Source of the DNA: Costus lasius
Lineage: Eukaryota > Streptophyta > Magnoliopsida > Zingiberales > Costaceae
Assembly: GCA_027563935.2 (NCBI GenBank)
Contig: JANVAS020000203.1
Span: forward strand, 9,052,001-9,116,000
Reading direction: 5' to 3'
DNA length: 64,000 nt
The translations under genes and the position numbers were made by a program. Below, in pieces: positions 56,392 to 64,000 of this stretch. Under the pieces are notes generated by a model. It had not been told where the DNA came from. It worked only from the letters and a program-made list of their open reading frames with translations, and did not search any database. Positions within the stretch are counted from its first letter, which is position 1, and each line of letters starts with the position of its first letter.

Positions 56392-59300
56392 ATTCTCCCC
56401 GGGTTGGAAAAATTCTCCTCAGGAGAATTATCCTTGAATCCTTGGAGCAAATCTGGAGCAGCCAGGGCTAGCTCTGCCTCGGGGAGCCATGCCTCCTCAC
56501 CATTAGAAAACTTAACGTGGTAAAACAGTTGTACCTCGTTAGGGGTGAGTCGGGTCTGGTCCTCAAGGATATCCACTATCTCTGGATCGAAGGGGGCCTC
56601 TGGTTCTTTGAGTGAGAGAGGCTCCTTGTATGCCGTGAGATCCTCCACGTTAACAGTGGTGGGGATCCCCAAATCTGGAGGCAGATCAAGCACGTATGCG
56701 TTGTTGTTGATCTTGCTCACGATGGTGAAGGGTCCCAAACCCTTTGCATCCAGCTTGCATCCGTGTCCTTGGATACGCTCCTCGCGGACTCGCAAAATCA
56801 CCTGATCGCCTACATTGAATAACCTTTCTCGGCGTTTCTTGTTAGCAGCTTCGCAATATGAAACAGTAGAGTCTAGAATCTTGCTAAGAATCTCATGGTG
56901 TAATTGCGAAATATTGAAAGCATAATCACGAGCTGATAAGGAAGGTTTTAAAGTCTTGGGTAAGGCAATCAGATCAATGGGTTTCTTAGGCTGATACCCT
57001 AAGTTTGCCTGAAAAGGGGAGAGACCTGTAGTCCTATTGACAACACTATTGTAGGAGAACTCGGCGGTGGGCAAGAGTTTGTCCCAGGTGCCGGGGTGTT
57101 CACCTACAAGGCTTCTAAGGATGTTCCCTAGTGATCGGTTGACCACTTCAGTCTGACCATCCGTCTGGGGATGATAGGCTGTAGAGAATTTCAGTTTGGT
57201 GCCTTGTAAGGTCCACAAGGTCTTCCAGAAATAACTGACAAATCGGGTGTCCCTATCAGAAACTATGGTAAGGGGGGTACCATGTAGCCTAACAACTTCT
57301 TTAAAGAATAACTTGGCTATGTGAGAGGCATCAGAAGTTTTATAGCAAGGGATGAAATGGGCCATCTTAGTGAATCTATCTACTTCTACAAAGATGGAGT
57401 CATGCTTGCTAGATGTTCTGGGCAGCCCTAAGATAAAGTCCATGCTCAAGTCTTGCCATGGGGCTTGGGGAATGGGTAGCGGGGTGTAGAGTCCAGCACT
57501 ATGCTTATGGGTCTTAGTTACCTGGCATGTCCTACAGTGGCTAACCACCTTAGCAACATCCCTGTTGAGGTTCGGCCAATAAAACCTCTCCTCAACCAAG
57601 GTTTGGGTTTTATCCCGACCATGGTGACCTGCAGACCCTCCTCCGTGCAATTCCCAAATAAGAAATTCTCGGATTGAGGTCTTAGGGACACAGAGTATAG
57701 GTCCAAGAAATAAGAACCCATCCCTAAGGGTGTACAAAGGATGACTTAGGGGGTCAACACTAAGTTCAGCATGTATAGAAGCAAAATCAGGACAATCAAT
57801 ATATGCAGTTCTCATATTTTCAAAGCCAGTAACTTGAACATGTAAAGTTTGCATAAGTAAAGTAACCCTACTTAAAGCATCAGCTACTTTGTTTTCTTTT
57901 CCTGATTTGTGTTTTAGGACAAAGGTGTACTGCTGGATATACTCTACCCATTTGGCATGCCTAAAGTTCAACTTCTTTTGAGCACTAAGGTATGACAAAG
58001 CCTGGTGGTCACTATTAAGGATAAACTCATTATGAATCAAGTAGTGCCTCCAATATCTAAGAGATTGAACTACAGCATAAAATTCCTTGTCATAAGTTGA
58101 ATATTTCTGTTTTGCCTCATTGAGTTTTTCACTGAAAAAGGCAACAGGGTGACCTTCTTGACTGAGGGTCCCTCCTATGCCAATCCCAGAGGCATCACAG
58201 TCAACCTCGAAGACTTTGCTGAAGTCAGGGAGTCTGAGGACTGGGGCTGTGGTCATCCTTACTTTGAGTTCACTAAAGGCTCGGCTAGCAGGTTTAGTCC
58301 AAGTAAAATCACTTAGTTTCAAGCAACTAGTGATAGGGGCAACAATAGTACTGAAGTTTCTAATAAACCTTCGGTAGAAGGTAGCTAAGCCATGGAAGCT
58401 CCTAACTTCAGTTAGAGTTTTGGGTTCTGGCCAGTCTAGAATAGCTTGGACCTTAGATGGGTCAGCTTGAAGGCCCTGCTCAGACACTATGAACCCTAGA
58501 AAGACAACACTGCTGGAGAGGAAAGAACATTTCTTTAAGTTAACATAAAGCTTCTCTTTCCTAAGTAGTTCAAGGGTTTTCCTGAGATGATCTAGGTGAG
58601 CTTCCTTAGTTTTGCTAAAGATTAAGATATCATCGAAGTAAACAACTAGGAACCTACCTATGTAAGGTTTCAGGACCTGTGTCATAAGCCTCATAAAAGT
58701 AGAAGGGGCGTTAGTTAAGCCAAAGGGCATCACTAACCACTCATATAAACCATCTTTCGTTTTGAAAGCGGTTTTCCATTCATCTCCTTCTCTAACTCTG
58801 ACTTGGTGGTATCCACTCCTAAGATCAAGTTTGGTGAACCATCTAGACCCAACTAGCATGTCTAACATATCATCCAGCCTAGGAATAGGGAATCTATACT
58901 TTACAGTTATCTTATTGATGGCACGGCAGTCTATGCACATGCGCCAGCTGCCATCCTTCTTGGGGGTCAAGAGGGCTGGAACAGCACATGGACTAAGACT
59001 TTCCCTAATATAACCCTTGGCTAAGAGATCATCTACCTGTCTCTTAAGTTCAGTGTGCTCAGTAGGGTTCATCCAATAATGAGGGAGGTTGGGTAACGTG
59101 GATCCAGGGACAAGATCTATAACATGCTGGATATCCCTAAGTGGAGGTAGACCATTGGGTAAGTCTTCTGGGATAAGTTCATTATAGTCTTCTAGGATGC
59201 TTTCTACCTCAGGAGGGGCTTTGGTTTCAGTTTCAGGTGTGGTCTCCTTAATGATAAGGGTATAGAGAGGTTGGTCTTCTAAGCATTCCTTAGCAAAGGT

Positions 59301-60163
59301 TTGGGGTTGGATAAGTTGGATGGTTGGCTTTGGTTGTTTGGGTTCTTCTATCTTACCTTTGCTAGTGGAGGCTCTAAGTTCCTTAGGTAAGGATGGCTTA
59401 AGCCTAATTTTCTGTCCATTGTGATTGAAGACATAAGTGTTTGTCCTACCGTAGTGGACAACATCCATGTCAAAAATCCAAGGACGGCCTAAGAGAATCT
59501 GGGCGACATCCATTGTGATGACGTCACACCATATTGATCCTTGGTAGGCACCAAATATGAGTGGGACAAGGCACCTATGGGAGACAGGAACGCTAGTCTG
59601 GTTGACCCAGGAAATACTATAAGGCTTAGGGTGAGGTTTTGCCTTAAGGTTGAGTTTAGTGACTGCTACTTGAGAGACGGCATTCAAACTGCTCCCTCCA
59701 TCAATTACTACTTTGCACATGTGACCATGGCATTTTGAGTAAGTGTGGAAGATGCTGGTTCTTCGCCAGTCTTCAGTAGGGGTGGGGTTGATCAGGGTGC
59801 ACCTGACTACTCCCAGAATGTTGAGGAAAAAATCCTCTTCACTACCACAGTCATTAATTTCAACATTACAGCAGTTAGGGTCTTGATCTAAGTTTTCTTC
59901 AGTTTCTACTTCTGGGTCTACATGTTCCTCAGTCATAACCATTATCTTTTTAGGACAGTTCCTTATGAGGTGACCTGGTTGTTTACAGTTATGGCAGACA
60001 ACTGTGGTTTGGATTGGCTTGGGTTTAGGGGTTGAGGAGTTAGGGTGTGAACTGCTAGGAGAGGGCCTATAGGTTGGTTTAGAGGTCAGAGCTTCCTTTC
60101 TAATCTTAAGTTGTTGTTGAACTTCAAGGGCTCTTTGGTAAGCTTCCTCTATGGTATCTATTT
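56316..60163 (-). CDS. Element E pol (Ty3/gypsy, CRM-like chromovirus), intact
   Basis: The frame is open from the gag frameshift near 60164 to a stop at 56316. An ATG at 59942 is internal, since the zinc knuckle CHNCKQPGHLIRNC (about 59954-59997) is already in frame. Counting from 59942: protease IDGGSS at D81; RT D373 and Y435-F-D-D438; RNase H VDCDAS, DKEFYA and SDHQAL; integrase HH and CRTC, with D835, D896, E932 (D-35-E complete); then a GKVxPF-type C-terminal module and a chromodomain-like tail (FYHVKF, EEAWLPEAEL, APDLLQGF). The last ~25 residues are encoded inside the 3' LTR after the PPT. Confidence 0.92.
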
Positions 60164-60411
60164 GGTAAAAGCAAGTCCTCTCTTAATTTCTGGTTTGAGA
60201 CCATTCTTGAACCTACTCAGGGTAAACATTGGGGTTTCATCCATTTCACTCCTCAATAACAGTTCATCAAACTCTACCATATATTCTTCTACGGTTGAGT
60301 TTCCTTGGGTAAGGCCACTAGTTTGGTCTAAAAGCTTACTATGAAAGTTCAGGGGAACATACTTTTCTCTCAGTCTAGTGTTCATCTCTTCCCATCTTGT
60401 AATGGGGGGTT
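60164..60411 (-). pseudogene. Element E gag fragment, frameshifted and cut by element J
   Basis: The gag segment PPITRWEEMNTRLREKYVP matches D's Gag (PPIERWEDMRDKLREKYVP). A T-run is one base short near 60164-60168, giving a premature TAG and putting pol out of frame. The upstream part of gag is separated by element J at 60412. Confidence 0.88.
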
Positions 60412-62906
60412 TGTCACATCCCGTTATCTTAACCCAAACAAGCAACACAAGTCATAGAGGAACAGGATGTTATCACACAGGATCGATGCACACGCTAAGT
60501 AAAACCAAGTTCAGGAAAGGTCCGATCAAAAAATTTTCAAGAATCCACACTTTGAATCTCCACGAAACACAATTTCACAAATGTACCTGCCACCACGCAA
60601 TCCTTGCACTAGACATATGCAAGGCAACAGTATATCAAAGCCATATAAAATCCATAAAATCCGTAAATCACATAAGGGTACCTGCCACCAGGCAATACTT
60701 GCACTAGACATATGCAAGTTCACATTTATATCAAATCTGATCGCAAATACAATTCGACTCAAAATTCGAAGCAAAACCACAATATCGATTCTGTAAATTC
60801 ATAGAACTATCGTTAATGATATCAAACACCGAAACCAGGCCCAAGCCCTCGGTGACACAAAATCAAAATCTCAAAACTGCCACAACCGGCAACACGAATT
60901 CACAAGGTTTGGCCATAACCGGCCCCAGTTAACTAAGCACAAAAGTCTTGTACATCAAACCAGCATAGTTGTAGGGAAAATCACAATATCCATATCAAAC
61001 ACTAACTCAGGCAGTGGGCTCCTGCTCTACACCTGTAAACAGTAAGGGGTGAGCTACACAGCCCAGTGAGTGGATAGTCTTAATCGACCATCCCTAATAT
61101 ACACTTAAAGATACATGCAGATTATTTTAAAAACCTTTAACAGAACATCATGCCAACATATAACAAAAGCAAAGAAGGAAATCATGTAAACAATCAGATG
61201 AACACTGCTAAGGCATCACGCAATTGTCACCACAGAGTAACCAAGGATCTAGAGCCATACTCTAAACCAACTAAACACACCAACCACTTAGTTGTCCAGC
61301 ACAAATCAAGAATGACCCCTAGGGTCCAACCCGGCTCTGGCCTAAGCACTGGGAGAAGCCTGCAAATCGCATGCAACACAAACATGGACGGTGTGTAGAC
61401 TCAAGAGGTGATCCCCATCCGGTCAAGATGTGATACCTTGATCTACACCACCCCATAACACAAGAATCTAAAAGTCTAAGAGTGATGAAATCAATGGGTG
61501 GCCCCTGTCCGACCAAGACATGGCACTTTGCATCAATCACTCGTTCTCCCAAAGGGTTCTTTACCTGAACAACCACTAGACACACCTTATATCTTATTTC
61601 ACAAAAGTGGACTCCTAAGTGTCGACCAGACTCTAGGATAGTCACTTCCACCACAATATCACAACAGGCAGGGCCGAAACATCAACCCCTCACATATCAC
61701 AATACACAGGGCTGAAATCTGAAACCCCTAACATATCACATATAGACTATCCCCTTGAGTACACAGTTACACTTAGCCTTAGTCCTATCCGTAACGGGTA
61801 CACAGACCACAACACATAACATTCGAAACCACATAACCACATAATGTAGTGTAGAGTCCTTAGGTTTCATGCTGATCAGTTCAGTATAACCTTGCTAAGT
61901 TATCACCCAGGTTTCTCAAACAAGGATACATGGCCATAGATATATATATAAATATGCTGCACATAGAGAAACGATCATGGATCTTATAACACTATTAGCA
62001 TTTATCAAAGCATCCATAAAATCAGCATAGGATTAAAATTTGTATTCTTACAATCTACTTAAAATTTAAACCCTAGTTAATAAGAATTTCATGCACAAGA
62101 ATCACTGATTTAAAGCTACCTAAATTCCATATAAGAAATATCTTAAATTTCATGTTGTAAAATTTCAGTTTTCATGATAGATACACCTTGAGTTTCGGTT
62201 CTTAGCATGGTGAAATTTCCAAGCAATCAAACTTATCATCTAGCACAACCAAATGGATATAATTCGAATAAGACACCCCACTCACCTCTTATCTTGAACC
62301 GTGAACACCAAGGTGAAATTCTCTCCACAAAACTCGTCTAAGGGTCTTAAAGTTCCACCAATGTTCTTAGGTAGACGCCACCAAAGGAAGAGAAAACGCC
62401 ACCAAGCACCAAGGAACGCCGGCCAAAGGAGAAAGGAAGAAGAAGAATTTCGTCCAAGCCTCCAAGGAATCGCCCACGCCTTCAAGGAATCGCCCAAGCC
62501 TTCAAAGAATCGCCCAAGCCTTCAAACCGCCGCCCCTACTTTCGGATTTCTAATTAAGGTATAGGGTTTATGAATTAATCCACTAATTCAAATTTTAAAC
62601 CCAATATCATTTAATTTAAGTGCAAACCCAATAACCCATAGCTAATTATTCCCTTAAGTGAAAATCCAATAAGGATTAAATTAACATCCAATAAGCTCTA
62701 ATTAATTAATTACTAGAGTCAAAATCCGGTAAGGCTTAAATTAATATCCACTAACCCATTTCCACTAATTTATAAATAACCCCTAAAGGTTTTAGGGATA
62801 AAATTCTCCCCCATCCTAGGGTTGACAAAATCAAAACATAGGACAAATATCACAGCCAAAGATCAAGAATAGTACTTACAAGGACTTAAGATCCTTGGAT
62901 CTTACA
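60412..62906 (-). repeat. Element J 3' LTR (Ty3/gypsy chromovirus)
   Basis: This 2,495-bp LTR reads TGTCACATCCCG...GATCTTACA on the + strand, inside E's gag (left flank GGGTT, 60407-60411). It is preceded in the sense direction by PPT AGGAGGGAGGAA (62907-62918). It has a ~95-bp imperfect duplication around TACCTGCCACCA (60584 and 60679) and a 20-bp tandem repeat of aaggaatcgcccaagccttc (62464-62523). I see no gene in it. Confidence 0.85.
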
Positions 62907-62935
62907 TTCCTCCCTCCTTATAAAGCTTTAGTCCT

Positions 62936-63179
62936 CTAAAGCTCAACATTCATATCATCAAAAAGATAAGCATAAAACGCCCTCATATCAGCTTCAGTCT
63001 CCCAGGTCGCCTCCTCAACCGACTGATTTCCCCAGATAACCTTTACCAAAGGTATAGACTTGTTCCTCAGAACTTTATCCTTTCTATCCACAATCCGGAG
63101 AGGTCTTTCCTCAAAGGTCAAATCACTCTGAATCTGAAGAGGTTCCAACTCCAATACATGAGATGGATCAGGATGATAT
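62936..63179 (-). pseudogene. Element J pol C-terminus with chromodomain
   Basis: The frame is open from 63179 to a TAG at 62936. It contains PLRIVDRKDKVLRNK and PLVKVIWGN, with EEATWETEADMR near the end. This is the integrase-linked chromodomain of Tekay/Del-type chromoviruses. The W in EEATWE is kept. Upstream pol is cut off by copia LTR K at 63180. Confidence 0.88.
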
Positions 63180-63229
63180 TGTTGGGGTATGCCCTTAAGG
63201 CTAATGTTTGAGGCCTTTGGGATTGTATC
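63180..63229 (+). repeat. Copia LTR K, first 50 bp
   Basis: TGTTGGGGTATGCCC and the next bases match the start of the copia LTRs in + orientation. It is inserted in J (left flank GATAT, 63175-63179) and cut after 50 bp by L. Confidence 0.85.
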
Positions 63230-63809
63230 TGTTAGGTCCCCTTCAAGGGGGAGCGCAAGCGGATAAAGCCCCTTTCAAGAGGGGGGCGCAAATGCAATTT
63301 TAGGGGTGTCACCCTCAAGACCGCATGTAGATCATATGGTTAACTTATGTATAAGCGAAAGGATCTTTTAAAGGGATCATACCAACGCCATGAAGTTGGA
63401 TGTCGGCTTGGAAGAAGAGAGCAACTTTGATCTCCTCCAAAAGTTCACACACAAGGTGAAGATCTCTTACTTCCTTGGCGTCACTTGTGCTAGCAAGGTA
63501 CCCAAAGTTCTTTGTCGAATGGAAGGAGATGATGAAAGCTTTCTTGGCCGATCCTTCTTCTCGTCAACCTCCACCACCCAAGAGTGCGAGTGTCGTCAAG
63601 AGCCAAAGGGGAGATGAGCGTTAGCCAAAACTTGTGATCGAATGTGGAGACATTCATCACTATGGCAAAACCGAAATGCCATAAATGGTAAGTCTTCAAC
63701 ACATGCGTTATGCGTTCACATGAAGTGAACCAAACGCATATCTCATCTCACAAATGAACCAAGCGCTCACATATGAGCCGGTTCAATGTAGTTGGTCCAA
63801 TGACCAAAC
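63230..63809 (-). repeat. Copia LTR L (left part, minus orientation)
   Basis: TGTTAGGTCCCCTTCAAGG resembles B's LTR terminus. It includes CCCC/GGGG stems, the U5 motif ATG-GCG-TTG followed by GTATGA (minus strand, near 63378-63392) and the CCATAAATGG core (about 63678-63688). It is inserted in K (left flank GTATC) and cut by M at 63810. Confidence 0.85.
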
Positions 63810-64000
63810 TGTTGGGGTATGCCCTTTAGGCTAATGTTTGAGGCCTATGGGAATGTAACAAGTATCATGTAATAAACTCTATGTGTTTATAAAGGCATGG
63901 TTGTTATTCAGTTAGCTACATTGTCTGCTGCAATATATGTTCTTCTGAATAATGTCTCAAAGCTGTTCAGCTGGGCTGACATGCTATTATGTCCTTAGTC
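63810..64000 (+). repeat. Copia LTR M (start only)
   Basis: TGTTGGGGTATGCCCTTTAGG and the next ~190 bp match the copia LTR start. It is inserted in L (left flank CAAAC, 63805-63809) and leaves the window. Confidence 0.87.

Overview
The window is plant nuclear DNA made almost entirely of nested LTR retrotransposons. I found no host single-copy gene, rRNA, tRNA or CRISPR array. The evidence for a plant is primer-binding sites complementary to plant initiator-Met tRNA, Ty1/copia and Ty3/gypsy chromovirus polyproteins, 5-bp target-site duplications (TSDs) and nesting up to about seven layers deep. I cannot name the species.

Layout. (H) The 3' part of a decayed + strand copia element fills 1-1876, with its 3' LTR at 1897-3568. 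A diverged old LTR (3569-4467, resumed 6150-6355) was hit by solo LTR I (4468-6144) and by copia C (- strand, from 6356). C is a tandem: LTR (6356-8026), internal region (8027-13789), shared LTR (13790-15362 plus 33625-33722), then a second internal region (33723-35266, 52420-53060). Copia A (+, 15363-33619) sits in the shared LTR, and copia B (-, 21161-30324) sits inside A's pol. Gypsy D (-, 35267-52414) interrupts C's second internal region and is itself split by copia G (+, 37109-46243). Gypsy E (-, from 53061) also interrupts that region. E carries solo LTR F (53305-54955) in its LTR and chromovirus J (-, from 60412) in its gag. J is interrupted by copia LTRs K (63180), L (63230) and M (63810), which run off the window. 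Exact 5-bp TSDs bracket I, A, B, D, G and F, so these boundaries are firm.

Elements G and B each have an uninterrupted copia gag-pol of about 1,293 codons, near-identical LTRs, a PBS and a PPT. They could be the autonomous members of the family. H, A and C are broken relatives, and D, E and J are chromoviruses. D and E look CRM-like: their pol reads through the PPT into the 3' LTR.

The most notable pattern is a probable long intron in the copia leader. Every copia LTR that reaches this point carries the U5 motif ATG-GCN-NNG followed by a GTATGR splice-donor-like sequence. About 1.9 kb downstream, each of the four readable leaders ends in a TACTGAC branch-point-like motif and a TTGTAG acceptor, 21 nt before the gag ATG. 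Joining them puts the LTR ATG in frame with gag in all four. In element C the usual gag ATG is ACA, yet the spliced frame is kept. The same LTRs and leaders hold inverted repeats whose arms co-vary between copies, including a stem always closed by a GNRA-type loop. Together these suggest a conserved, structured and spliced leader RNA.
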